From an uncultured Blautia sp. (GTDB lineage: Bacteria; Bacillota; Clostridia; Lachnospirales; Lachnospiraceae), in assembly GCA_900549015.1 (NCBI GenBank), contig URMH01000009.1, positions 1 to 64,000 of the forward strand: 64,000 nt of DNA, written 5' to 3'. Positions 1 through 7,783 of this stretch are shown here, one piece after another (within the stretch, counting starts at the first letter, position 1; each line of letters starts with the position of its first letter). Position numbers and translations under genes: made by a program. The notes beneath the pieces were generated by a model that did no database searches, had not been told where the DNA came from, and worked only from the letters and a program-made list of their open reading frames with translations.

Positions 1-284
1 ATGAGCTGCTTTACTTCATCCCTGCGGTATCGCCAGAACAGAAGAACGGCTGTAAGGCACACCATTCCTGCCACGCCCATGCTGAATAGCAGATAAGGGA
101 GATTTACATCCTGTGTTATCTGGGAGAGGGACACTTCCTGCCAGTTGGTTCCGGCAATTTGCCGGATATGAAACAGCAGGACAACCAGCAGGAAGACAGG
201 GAACAGGGCGGCAAGGGCAGTATGGAACACAAGGTCTTTATCCGTGGGACGGATACGTTTTCCACGGGGGAAAAATGGTTTCAT
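1..284 (-). CDS. Tn916 Orf21-like FtsK/SpoIIIE coupling protein, N-terminal part
   Basis: Only the first 94 codons lie in the window; the reading frame runs off the left edge without a stop. The start ATG at 284 has an AGGAGG site eight bases upstream. The visible part has a basic N-terminus (MKPFFPRGKRIRPTDKDLVF), then two hydrophobic segments at about residues 22-42 and 64-86, then a basic stretch. That matches the membrane anchor of the Tn916 Orf21 family, whose later part (not seen) is the hexameric ATPase that pumps element DNA into the mating channel. In Tn916 this gene follows orf22 directly; here about 530 bases of foreign-looking DNA separate them. Confidence 0.8.
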   Translation of the reverse strand, partial: MKPFFPRGKRIRPTDKDLVFHTALAALFPVFLLVVLLFHIRQIAGTNWQEVSLSQITQDVNLPYLLFSMGVAGMVCLTAVLLFWRYRRDEVKQL

Positions 285-321
285 ACTGAAATCCTCCTTT
301 TCATAAATTAAATTTTTAATC

Positions 322-351
322 TTGACAAAAAGAATGAATAAGTGTTATACA
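322..351 (+). promoter_or_regulatory. Sigma-A type promoter of the 88-codon gene
   Basis: A perfect -35 TTGACA (322-327) stands 18 bases from a -10 TATACA (346-351). The gene at 426 lies about 70 bases downstream. A short inverted repeat, CATGAA/TTCATG with six-base loop (376-393), sits in the leader between promoter and ribosome site. Confidence 0.6.
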
Positions 352-425
352 ATAAATATAACTAGATGATACCGGCATGAAAGTAGATTCATGTTGCTAA
401 CCTCAAACAGCTAAGGAGGATTGTT

Positions 426-692
426 ATGAAAAAAATTAAACATTCTACTACTTTTTCTTTTCATCGAGAGAAAACAGATACAAAAACAGAGTTATTGTTA
501 TCTCTAACAACGTCATCAACGTCTAAATCAACTTTTGATTCATCGAACATGTCAGCAATACCCAAAATCGGTAAGCAACTAATATCTTTTATTCTTACTA
601 ACTATAATAAGATTTTACCGTTCTGTTCCACTATACAAGATAGTTTGCTTATTGATTTAGTTATATTTTTATTGATTGAAAACTTTTTATAA
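426..692 (+). CDS. Unrecognised 88-aa Ser/Thr-rich protein inserted in the ICE
   Basis: I do not recognise this family. The ATG is preceded by AAGGAGG at good spacing and by a consensus promoter, and the gene is followed by a 15-bp hairpin, so it looks like a complete transcription unit. The protein starts basic (MKKIKHSTTFSFHREK), has a Ser/Thr-rich middle (about residues 22-44) and ends in a hydrophobic tail (about 62-88) that could be a membrane segment. Base composition is clearly AT-richer than the flanking element genes, and the gene runs against them, which suggests later acquisition. It could be a small toxin, an immunity-type protein or a fortuitous frame; the full set of signals makes the last less likely. 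Confidence 0.5.
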   Translation: MKKIKHSTTFSFHREKTDTKTELLLSLTTSSTSKSTFDSSNMSAIPKIGKQLISFILTNYNKILPFCSTIQDSLLIDLVIFLLIENFL

Positions 693-707
693 TAACTTAT
701 GAAAGGT

Positions 708-744
708 GTAGCCGAACTACTCGCTGTATGAGTAATTCGGCTAC
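708..744 (+). terminator. Hairpin closing the 88-codon gene
   Basis: The arms GTAGCCGAACTACTC (708-722) and GAGTAATTCGGCTAC (730-744) pair over 15 positions with one mismatch around a seven-base loop. Only a weak T-rich tail follows, so termination is likely but not certain. Confidence 0.5.
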
Positions 745-812
745 TAAAGGTTTTGGATGCTATGCAAAAAATCTTGACCTATGTTATTTATATTCAGTAA
801 CCATGTCTATTC

Positions 813-1190
813 CTATTTTCTAACTACTTCATCTTTTTTCGGCTGCTGCGGATTCATGGCAGCCCCTTTTTTCAGGACAATATCCTCCGCCTTGATGTAC
901 CAGTCCACCTCTGCTCCCTGAAAGGTAGCCGTTGCCACGGTATCTGCCACAGGATTGATAAGTTCCACCTCTGCGTTGTAATCGAACTCCTTTAATGGCA
1001 CGCTGGCAGGGATGGAAACCTGAATCATACGCCCCTGTCCTCTGGATTTTAAGTCATAGGTACGCTCCTTGATTTCTTCTGATACCGAGCCGTCTTCATT
1101 CTGGAGGTGAACCTCACGGCGGAGGGCAGAAAACTTCAATGCCCCGAATGTTGCTTCCTTGTCAATCACGATTCCGTTTGCTAATCTCAT
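813..1190 (-). CDS. Tn916 Orf22-like DUF961 protein
   Basis: A 125-residue cytoplasmic protein of the DUF961 (YdcP-like) family, the conserved small proteins that open the transfer operon of Tn916-type elements. Their exact job is not established; they are required or accessory for conjugation. The sequence begins MRLANGIVIDKEATFGALKF and has the family's all-beta look with alternating hydrophobic residues. The start ATG is preceded by AGGAGG. It lies 21 bases downstream of the Orf23-like gene and shares its fold, so the two are paralogues. No truncation is seen. Confidence 0.8.
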   Translation of the reverse strand: MRLANGIVIDKEATFGALKFSALRREVHLQNEDGSVSEEIKERTYDLKSRGQGRMIQVSIPASVPLKEFDYNAEVELINPVADTVATATFQGAEVDWYIKAEDIVLKKGAAMNPQQPKKDEVVRK

Positions 1191-1211
1191 AGTCTGATGT
1201 CCTCCTTTTCC

Positions 1212-1526
1212 TTACGCTTTTACCATATCGTCAGCGTGTAAAATGTAGTTGGTAAAGCCCCTTGTGCCAATTTTATAGCCCTCTGCGGTAATACGGGGAT
1301 TGACGAGCTTTACACGTTCCTCAAAGTCAAAATGTTTCTCTCCGGCTTCGGCAGGGAGGATAACCACAATATCATCCGCCCTCTGTACGTCTGAATAAAG
1401 GTTGAAGCTGCGAGAGAGTACCGCCATGCGTCCGTTGATTCTTCTCTGTTCTGTTTTGTCTTCTCCGGCAAACTCCAAGTTGCCGAATGTTTTTTCCATG
1501 TTGGGGATAACGAATTTTAATTCCAT
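1212..1526 (-). CDS. Tn916 Orf23-like DUF961 protein
   Basis: A 104-residue DUF961 protein, the first gene of the element's transfer operon as laid out here. It begins MELKFVIPNMEKTFGNLEFA and shares the motif of a short beta hairpin followed by FGxLxF with its downstream neighbour. An AAAGGA-type ribosome site lies about 13 bases upstream, weaker than for the other element genes. Upstream, in its own direction of transcription, lie a GC-rich hairpin (1590-1610) and a strong terminator (1664-1685), so expression may depend on read-through or on a promoter between 1527 and 1660. Confidence 0.8.
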   Translation of the reverse strand: MELKFVIPNMEKTFGNLEFAGEDKTEQRRINGRMAVLSRSFNLYSDVQRADDIVVILPAEAGEKHFDFEERVKLVNPRITAEGYKIGTRGFTNYILHADDMVKA

Positions 1527-1589
1527 ATAGATGTACCTGTCCTTTCTGAATGTTGTGTTTGATGGTTGGTTTTGGGTTCTGGTCTGGAA

Positions 1590-1610
1590 GCCGGAGGGGA
1601 ACGCTCCGGC
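1590..1610 (-). repeat. GC-rich hairpin in the leader of the transfer operon
   Basis: GCCGGAG (1590-1596) and CTCCGGC (1604-1610) form a perfect seven-base-pair stem around a seven-base loop. It lies between the leader terminator and the first transfer gene and could be a processing or antitermination element; that role is inference. Confidence 0.4.
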
Positions 1611-1663
1611 GGTGGTGATTTCTTCGTGGTATCACATCCTTTCTGGTTTTAGGGTAAAAAAAT

Positions 1664-1685
1664 AGACGCTCATTTCTGAACGTCT
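1664..1685 (-). terminator. Terminator in front of the ICE transfer genes
   Basis: Read leftward, AGACGTTCA-GAAA-TGAGCGTCT forms a nine-pair stem with one G-U pair and a GAAA loop, followed directly by ATTTTTTT. It points into the transfer operon rather than out of it, so it would insulate the transfer genes from host transcription entering at the element end, or act as an attenuator. Confidence 0.65.
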
Positions 1686-1755
1686 GAATTGATACACTGG
1701 AAAGGCGGAATATTTGCTTTATCCTCTATATTTTTGTATATGTTGTACTTACAAG

Positions 1756-1995
1756 GTCGCCCCAGAACAGAAAGCCAGAAGCACGTATGACAACATTCTG
1801 CGCGTTGTCCGGGATATACCGGAAATCGCAGACCCGATCAAGTTCCTCCGGGCGCGTGAAGTTGTGCATTTCCAGAGATTCGGTGAAGCTCTCCGCTCCA
1901 TTCAGGAAGAGCTTGATGCAAAGAACTTCTATGCCTTTAACCCAAGCTTTGATATGCCGATTCCGCATTCCAAGGAGCAGAAAAACTGCCATTAA
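1756..1995 (+). pseudogene. cotJC-type manganese catalase, 3' fragment cut by the ICE
   Basis: About 80 codons from roughly 1756 to the stop at 1995 match the C-terminal part of CotJC/manganese-catalase-like spore-coat proteins: EQKARSTYDNILR, then PIKFLRAREVVHFQRFGEAL with the conserved Glu and His of the last helix, then the NFYAFNPSFD signature. Intact proteins are around 190 residues, so the N-terminal half with the other metal ligands is missing. The break falls where the Tn916-type element begins. A strong terminator follows. The frame is open upstream to 1714, but that part is not homologous and probably belongs to the element end. Confidence 0.75.
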
Positions 1996-2002
1996 AGAAC
2001 GC

Positions 2003-2026
2003 CACCCTCGCTTTATGGCGAGGGTG
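2003..2026. terminator. Bidirectional terminator between cotJC remnant and MATE gene
   Basis: CACCCTCGC (2003-2011) pairs with GCGAGGGTG (2018-2026) across a six-base loop. The stop codon of the leftward MATE gene lies inside the loop, so its last codons are encoded by the stem. Confidence 0.7.
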
Positions 2027-3359
2027 TATTCTTCATCATTTTATAATAAACAGGTATTAAAAGCGCACATGCACCAGCCCAGGCAAGGGGGCTTGCGAAG
2101 CTAACACCATAGTATCCAATAAAATTTGTCAATATTGTTGTACTTCCTATTCTCATCGCAAGCTCAATCATACAGGCAGCAAAAGGAGCAATGCTGTTTT
2201 GCATACTCTGTATGGAAGTCCTATACACGGCAAGCAGTCCCAAAAGAAAATAACATGGAGCTACTATATTTAAATATCCATCTGAATATGCAATAATTTC
2301 AGCCGATGGATTTGTCATAAAAAGTTCTACAATCTGCTTTCGCAAAAGAAGAATACACACACACATTATTGCATTTAATGTCTCTGTCTGAACGAGACAG
2401 GCACGAACTCCTCTGCGAATTCTATCGCTTTTTCCAGCTCCGTAATTCTGCGCCACATAATTAGATATAGCAGTCATCATCGCATTATTTACAAGAACAG
2501 AAAACTGATCTGCTTTTGTGGCTGCTGTATATCCTGCCACAGCTGCAGACCCAAGTCCATTGACTGAAGCCTGCATAGAAAGCTGTCCAATACACATTAC
2601 CGACATTTGAAATCCCATAGTAAATCCCAGTTTTACATGTGCTTTTGCAGTTTCTTTTATTCCCCAAAAATCATCTTTTCTTAAATGAAGAACCGGAAAT
2701 GCTTTCAGCCCGGATATAAGACAGCATATAGAGGAAATAAGCTGCGAAAGAACCGTTGCCCATGCAGCTCCAGCCACTCCCATATGAAAAGGCACAATAA
2801 ATATAATGTCAAGAATCACATTTAACATAGAAGAAAAAACCAGAAAATAAAGCGGTGTTCTGCTGTCTCCCAACGCTCTTAAAATATTAGAAATCATATT
2901 ATAAAAAACAGTTGCTCCGGTTCCCAGAAGAACTACAAACATATAAGCATAAGCATCATTATAAATATCCTCCGGCGTTTGCATTATCCTTAAAACAGGG
3001 TGAGACAATCCACAGCATAATACCGTTACAACAACTGTGAAAATAAGGCTCAATACCAGCGAAACCGCAATACTTTTTTTCATTCCTTTTTCATCTTTTG
3101 CACCACATCTCTGGCCAAGGCATATGCCAAAACCGTTTGTAAATCCCTGTATAAAACAGAGTACAAAATAAACAATGATACTTGTTGAACCTACTGCTGC
3201 TAGTGCCTGTGCTCCCAGCGTTTTTCCCACAATCACAGAATCTGCCAAAGTGTAAAAAAGCTGAAAAAGATTACCGCCTATGACAGGAAGTGCGAATCTC
3301 CACAGCGACCAAAAAGGGCTTCCTTCTGTTAAATCCATTTCTTTTGAAAAACTTTTCAT
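2013..3359 (-). CDS. MATE family multidrug/sodium antiporter
   Basis: A 448-residue integral membrane exporter of the MATE family, normally about 450 residues with 12 membrane helices in two homologous six-helix halves. It begins with the typical LTEGSPFWSLWRFALPVIGG N-terminus; the second half starts near residue 235 (GFTMGFQMSVMCIG). The family exports cationic drugs or metabolites in exchange for Na+ or H+; the substrate here is unknown. ATG 3359 has a GGAG site. It is divergent from an AraC-type regulator with 81 bases between starts, a usual sign of local control. It is one of three MATE loci in the window and appears intact. Confidence 0.9.
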   Translation of the reverse strand: MKSFSKEMDLTEGSPFWSLWRFALPVIGGNLFQLFYTLADSVIVGKTLGAQALAAVGSTSIIVYFVLCFIQGFTNGFGICLGQRCGAKDEKGMKKSIAVSLVLSLIFTVVVTVLCCGLSHPVLRIMQTPEDIYNDAYAYMFVVLLGTGATVFYNMISNILRALGDSRTPLYFLVFSSMLNVILDIIFIVPFHMGVAGAAWATVLSQLISSICCLISGLKAFPVLHLRKDDFWGIKETAKAHVKLGFTMGFQMSVMCIGQLSMQASVNGLGSAAVAGYTAATKADQFSVLVNNAMMTAISNYVAQNYGAGKSDRIRRGVRACLVQTETLNAIMCVCILLLRKQIVELFMTNPSAEIIAYSDGYLNIVAPCYFLLGLLAVYRTSIQSMQNSIAPFAACMIELAMRIGSTTILTNFIGYYGVSFASPLAWAGACALLIPVYYKMMKNTPSP

Positions 3360-3440
3360 TTTCCCTTTTCTCCTTCTTGAAAATATACTGATCCATAATT
3401 ATAATAAAAGAAATCAAACTTAATCCAGAAAGGAAACCCA

Positions 3441-4358
3441 ATGAAACTGCGTACAATAAAAGTGGACCAGCAACAAAAAGAAATATGTAATCACGGAACA
3501 GATACCTTTCCCATGACAGTCCATCATGACAATCTCCGTTTTTTTCATGACCATTGTATTCAATGTCACTGGCACCCTACCATTGAATTTGTTATTGCCC
3601 AAAAAGGAACCGTCCGCTACCAGATTCATCAGGAAACAATTACTCTTATGCCGGGAAAGGCGCTCCTGATAAATTCCAATGTTCCTCACAGTACCGCCCC
3701 CTTTAAAGGTGAAGACGTACAGCTTCTTACCATTCTGATACAGCCTGTATTTCTTTATGATTCATGGGGAAGCGATATTGAAAAAAACTATTTTCGTTCT
3801 TTTCTCAGCAACCTGAAACTCCCCTTTATTCTTCTGGATTCTTCATGTGAAAAAGATTGGAAAATCATAGAGCTTTTTCTGAAAACAGACAAGTATTTTT
3901 CTGAAAAGCCATATGGATTTCAGTTAAAAATAAAAAGTCTGATTTGTGATGCTTTTTTTAATATTATTACGGAAAATCAGGAAAAACTCAAAGACTGGAC
4001 GCCTTCCAATGAGGAAGATTTTTCGCGTCTTCAGCTTATTTTGGATTATATCCATGCTCACTATGAAGAGCCTCTTTCTCTGCGTGATATATCTCTTCAG
4101 ATACATCTTACAAGAGAAACATGCTGCCGTCTGTTTAAAAAAATGACACAAAAAACCATTCATCAATATCTTACAGATTACCGGATAAGTCAGAGTATTC
4201 CCCTTCTTTTAAGCGGACGATATTCTGTTTCTCAGGTTTCACAGCTTACTGGTTTCAGCAATTCCAGCCGATTTGCCAGAGCTTTCCGGGAGCGAACTGG
4301 AAAAAATCCAAAAGAATACCTGAATCAAAATCTATTCCAGAATAAAGAAAAGTGCTGA
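3441..4358 (+). CDS. AraC family transcriptional regulator with cupin sensor domain
   Basis: A 305-residue regulator. Residues about 25-90 form a cupin-type ligand-binding domain (CHWHPTIEFVIAQKGTVRY, then PGKALLINSNVPHS), and residues about 195-295 form the double helix-turn-helix of the AraC family with the signature GFSNSSRFARAFRERTGKNPKEY. The ligand is not predictable. The AAAGGAAA site precedes ATG 3441. It is transcribed away from the MATE exporter gene, which is the obvious regulatory target. It ends 46 bases before the convergent DUF4179 gene. Confidence 0.88.
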   Translation: MKLRTIKVDQQQKEICNHGTDTFPMTVHHDNLRFFHDHCIQCHWHPTIEFVIAQKGTVRYQIHQETITLMPGKALLINSNVPHSTAPFKGEDVQLLTILIQPVFLYDSWGSDIEKNYFRSFLSNLKLPFILLDSSCEKDWKIIELFLKTDKYFSEKPYGFQLKIKSLICDAFFNIITENQEKLKDWTPSNEEDFSRLQLILDYIHAHYEEPLSLRDISLQIHLTRETCCRLFKKMTQKTIHQYLTDYRISQSIPLLLSGRYSVSQVSQLTGFSNSSRFARAFRERTGKNPKEYLNQNLFQNKEKC

Positions 4359-4404
4359 CAAATTCCAGTCCCATATTATTTTTTTTCATACAGATATTGA
4401 TTGA

Positions 4405-5679
4405 TTACTCAAATAACACTTCCTGATGATAAATTGCTCTCTCGTCAAGAAGTTCTTTAAAAGTTTTCGTCTTTTTCTGTTCCTCATATGTGTCCGACCA
4501 GTAATATCCCTTCAATTCGTCCATATACTCCAAAGCATCGCACACATACACGTATATTGTGGAAACATCGTGTTCCCCTACGGCATACTCTCCCTCTGTT
4601 CCAACAAATCCACCCGTGGAAAGGGGATTTCCCTCTGCATCAAGAACAACTGCCGCATATCTTGCTTCCGGATCATTTATAGTAAGGGAAAGCTCAAATG
4701 GAGTCTTTGTAACAGAAAGCACTCCCATTCCATTTTCGTCTGTAAGAGCCAGTTCCTTTATCACTGTCCTTGTGTAATCTTTTGTAACCTCCACTGCAAA
4801 ATCCCATTCCCCCCGGAATTTCCAGTCTCGCTCACAGCAGACTGCCTTTGCCGGTATTTCTCCTTTAAAATTCTCAGGAAGATGTCCTGTAATCTCCTGA
4901 ATCTTTAAGTTCATGGTAAAGCTTTCCGGAATCTGAATAGAATCATCTGTCTTTTCTCCATTCCATTTTGTATCCTTCAGATTCAGCCTTAATATGCCCG
5001 CGTATGTTTTGCTGTTTAAAAATTTTCCGTCCAGATAATTTCCCTGCAACTGAAAATCTTCCCTGTAACTAAAGGAAATATCCGACCTTAAAATATCAAT
5101 GACCGGCTTTCCCTCATGCTCCCGAACAGGCGGAAAATCTTCTTCTGATTCAATCATCAAAGACAAATAAACCGCCTCTTCATTGCAGTAAATTTCCGAT
5201 AACGTCACTGTCACTCCATCTGATGTTTTGGTGTATAAACTTTCTTCTTTTTTCTTCTGCACCTGCGCCTGTTTTTCTGTACTCTTTGTTTCTTCCGGCT
5301 CTTTTAAAGGTTCCGCATACTCTTTATAATCGCCTTTATATCCCAGTGAGTCTCCAATTTCCTCAAAAAGATTTCCAACAATTGGAATACTTCTGACAAT
5401 AGCCGGATTTACCACACATACAACAAGAAACAGAGTGAAAGCTGCCGCTGTCGCAAGAGTCCAGGTAAGCTGAATTTTTCTCCGTTTTTGTTTTCTCACT
5501 ATTTCTGCTCTTTTGTTCTCCTCTTTTTGGTCTGCCAACTGTACACGGTTTCTGATTTCTTCAAAAGCCTCTCTTTTCGCACGTTCCACCTGCATGGGAA
5601 GAGGAAATTCCCGGTTTAATGTTTCTTTGATTTTCTTATCTGTTATCTCTTCTGTCCATTCCTTTCTGTCCTTGTCCAT
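4405..5679 (-). CDS. DUF4179 membrane anti-sigma-like protein
   Basis: A 424-residue single-pass membrane protein of the DUF4179 family, which is regularly encoded next to ECF sigma factors and presumed to be the anti-sigma factor. It has a short cytoplasmic N-terminus with charged helices (residues 1-68), one membrane segment (about 71-93) and a long extracytoplasmic part of beta-rich sequence. The gene starts inside the sigma gene (44-base overlap) with AAAGGAGG upstream of ATG 5679, so the two are translationally coupled. The signal sensed is unknown. A paralogous pair lies at 18306-19945. Confidence 0.82.
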   Translation of the reverse strand: MDKDRKEWTEEITDKKIKETLNREFPLPMQVERAKREAFEEIRNRVQLADQKEENKRAEIVRKQKRRKIQLTWTLATAAAFTLFLVVCVVNPAIVRSIPIVGNLFEEIGDSLGYKGDYKEYAEPLKEPEETKSTEKQAQVQKKKEESLYTKTSDGVTVTLSEIYCNEEAVYLSLMIESEEDFPPVREHEGKPVIDILRSDISFSYREDFQLQGNYLDGKFLNSKTYAGILRLNLKDTKWNGEKTDDSIQIPESFTMNLKIQEITGHLPENFKGEIPAKAVCCERDWKFRGEWDFAVEVTKDYTRTVIKELALTDENGMGVLSVTKTPFELSLTINDPEARYAAVVLDAEGNPLSTGGFVGTEGEYAVGEHDVSTIYVYVCDALEYMDELKGYYWSDTYEEQKKTKTFKELLDERAIYHQEVLFE

Positions 5680-6199
5680 ATGTCCGTCCTCCTTTCTTTA
5701 ATGCAGGTTCCGAATAAAACACCTTAACCTGCTCCCTTGCTCTTGTAAGACGCGTTTTTACCGTATTTTCATTTATGCCGAGAAGAGCGGAAATCTCGGA
5801 AATCTTAAATCCCTCCACATAATAAAGAACCAGAACTTCTCTGTATTTTTCATCTGCCATTCCCAACATTTCCTTAAACTCAAACTCCTCAATAGACATA
5901 TCCTGCTGTGGGATTTCCCGTTCTGTTCCGGGAAACTCCATTTTTCTGTAATGTGCCAGAATCTGTCTGCACTCATTAATCAAAATACGAATCAGCCATG
6001 TTTTAAAATATTCCGGTTTCTGTAAGGTATGGAGCTTTTCAAAGCAGGCAAGAATCGTATCCTGTATGGCGTCTGCCGCGTAATCGTCATTTTTCAGAAT
6101 TCCAATCGCCACTTTGTACATGGCAAGAGAATGTTTGTCCATCAGCTCAATAAATGCTTCCGCGTCCCCGTTTATTGCTTTTTGTATTAACTCAGGCAA
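5636..6199 (-). CDS. ECF-type RNA polymerase sigma factor (pair 1)
   Basis: A 187-residue sigma-70 family factor with only regions 2 and 4. Region 2 (about residues 10-75) contains the usual AADAIQDTILACF helix and YFKTWLIRILINECR; region 4 (about 110-160) contains the helix-turn-helix ISEISALLGINENTVKTRLTRAREQ. The start is a TTG with GGAGG eight bases upstream. The last residues (KKGGRTYGQGQKGMDRRDN) overlap the start of the DUF4179 gene. It likely directs transcription of its own operon and an unknown stress regulon. Confidence 0.88.
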   Translation of the reverse strand: MPELIQKAINGDAEAFIELMDKHSLAMYKVAIGILKNDDYAADAIQDTILACFEKLHTLQKPEYFKTWLIRILINECRQILAHYRKMEFPGTEREIPQQDMSIEEFEFKEMLGMADEKYREVLVLYYVEGFKISEISALLGINENTVKTRLTRAREQVKVFYSEPALKKGGRTYGQGQKGMDRRDNR

Positions 6200-6344
6200 A
6201 ATACCGCCTCCTTCCCCTTATTTTTCTTCTCATCTATTAGATAAACAGATCGATGAAAAAGTTTCAAATAATAATTTCTTTATTTTCAAATTAAGATTTT
6301 ACAAATTATAACTTAATAATATAAAGATTCCATTAATTTTTCTA

Positions 6345-6373
6345 TTTCAAATTCCATACCCCGGTGTTATAAT
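6345..6373 (+). promoter_or_regulatory. Promoter of trkAH
   Basis: A -10 TATAAT (6368-6373) stands 17 bases from TTTCAA (6345-6350), leaving a leader of about 35 bases before the GGAGGA site of trkA. The -35 box is weak. Confidence 0.5.
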
Positions 6374-6414
6374 AGCTGTGATTATAAAGCAATCAATTAT
6401 ATTTGGAGGAAATT

Positions 6415-7773
6415 ATGCAGATAATTATCGTTGGGTGCGGAAAAGTCGGCTGCACCCTTGCAGAACAGTTACAGGAGGAAGACACCGACATAACTCTTGT
6501 TGATATTTCTCAGGAAAAACTGACGTCCTTATGCGACAACGTAGACGCTATGGGAGTTTTAGGAAATGGAGCCAGTATCAATGTACTTATGGAAGCAGGC
6601 GTAGAAACAGCGGATATTCTGATCGCAGTCACCGGTTCCGACGAGCTGAACCTTTTATGCTGCCTCATTGCACAGAAAGCCGGACACTGCCAGACGATTG
6701 CCCGTGTGCGAAATCCTATTTACAGTAAAGAAATCGGATTTATAAAGGAACGCCTCGGCGTAACTATGTTTATTAATCCGGAACTTGCAGCGGCACAGGA
6801 AATTTCCCGTATTCTTCGCTTCCCTTCGGCTCTCAAAATTGATACTTTTGCAAGAGGCAGGGTCGAGCTTGTAAAATTCAAGGTACTGCCGGAATTTCAT
6901 CTTGACGGAATGAATATTTCCCGGTTAAAAGAAAAATTTAACTGCGACATTTTAATATGCGCTGCGGAAAGTCCGGATTCCGTTTCTATCCCGGGAGGAG
7001 ATTATGTGATCCACAATGGCGATATTCTCTCTGTTATGGCTCCGCCCAAAAACACAGCTTCCTTTTTTAAGAAAATAGGAATGAAAACAAGTCAGGTAAA
7101 AAATGCCATTATCATAGGAGGGGGAACGATTTCCTACTATCTCTCCCAGGCTCTTATTGATATGAAAATCGATGTAAAAATCATCGAAAAAGATAAGGAC
7201 AAGTGTGAATCATTAAGCGAACTTCTTCCCGATGCCACTATTATAAACGGAGATGGAACAGACCGCTCCCTTCTGATGGAGGAAGGGCTTCTGCAGTCCG
7301 AGGCTTTTGTCACCCTCACCAACCTGGACGAAGAAAATGTTTTCCTGTCCCTTTTTGCAAAAAGCATCTCTCAGGCAAAAGTAGTTGCCAAAGTAAACCG
7401 CCTTGCCTTTGATGACGTAATTGACAGCCTCGATCTTGGGAGCGTTATTTATCCGAAATACATTACTGCTGATTCTATCCTCCAGTATGTGCGCGCCATG
7501 CAGAACACCATCGGAAGCAACGTGGAAACACTTTATCACATTCTGGACAACCAGGCGGAAGCGCTTGAATTTTCCATCTGTGAAAATTGTCCGGCAGCGG
7601 GCATTCCTCTTTCTGAGCTTCCTCTGAAAAAGAATCTTCTCGTAGGCTGTATCAACCGTCATGGCTCTATACGGATCCCGCGTGGAAACGATACGATCCA
7701 GCCAGGAGATACGGTTATGATCGTCACTACAAACAAAGGGCTTCGCGACATCAGCGATATTCTGGAAAGGTAA
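6415..7773 (+). CDS. trkA: TrkA, regulatory subunit of potassium uptake
   Basis: A 452-residue cytoplasmic NAD-binding gating subunit of the Trk/Ktr K+ channel. It has two RCK units: an N-terminal Rossmann fold (VGCGKVGCTLAEQL at the start), an RCK_C domain near 150-215, a second Rossmann fold (IIIGGGTISYYLSQAL, about 225) and a second RCK_C domain at the end. An upstream in-frame TTG at 6403 is open, but ATG 6415 is right because GGAGGA lies four bases before it. It is followed after ten bases by trkH, forming a two-gene operon. Confidence 0.93.
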   Translation: MQIIIVGCGKVGCTLAEQLQEEDTDITLVDISQEKLTSLCDNVDAMGVLGNGASINVLMEAGVETADILIAVTGSDELNLLCCLIAQKAGHCQTIARVRNPIYSKEIGFIKERLGVTMFINPELAAAQEISRILRFPSALKIDTFARGRVELVKFKVLPEFHLDGMNISRLKEKFNCDILICAAESPDSVSIPGGDYVIHNGDILSVMAPPKNTASFFKKIGMKTSQVKNAIIIGGGTISYYLSQALIDMKIDVKIIEKDKDKCESLSELLPDATIINGDGTDRSLLMEEGLLQSEAFVTLTNLDEENVFLSLFAKSISQAKVVAKVNRLAFDDVIDSLDLGSVIYPKYITADSILQYVRAMQNTIGSNVETLYHILDNQAEALEFSICENCPAAGIPLSELPLKKNLLVGCINRHGSIRIPRGNDTIQPGDTVMIVTTNKGLRDISDILER

Positions 7774-7783
7774 GGGAGCATTT

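Larger units (their letters stand above)
1..1760. mobile_element. Left end of a Tn916-family integrative conjugative element
   Basis: Three leftward genes in the order orf23-like, orf22-like, orf21-like reproduce the start of the Tn916 transfer region. About 230 bases beyond the orf23-like start the sequence turns into the 3' part of a cotJC-type gene, so the element boundary lies near 1735-1765. The exact end and target duplication cannot be fixed because the other end (integrase, excisionase, cargo) is outside the window. An AT-rich gene at 426-692 interrupts the normal orf22-orf21 spacing. Assignment rests on family recognition of the DUF961 and FtsK-type proteins. Confidence 0.75.

Noticed and set aside
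1726..1992. 88-codon leftward frame
   Set aside because: Antisense to the cotJC remnant; the rightward frame carries the conserved residues.
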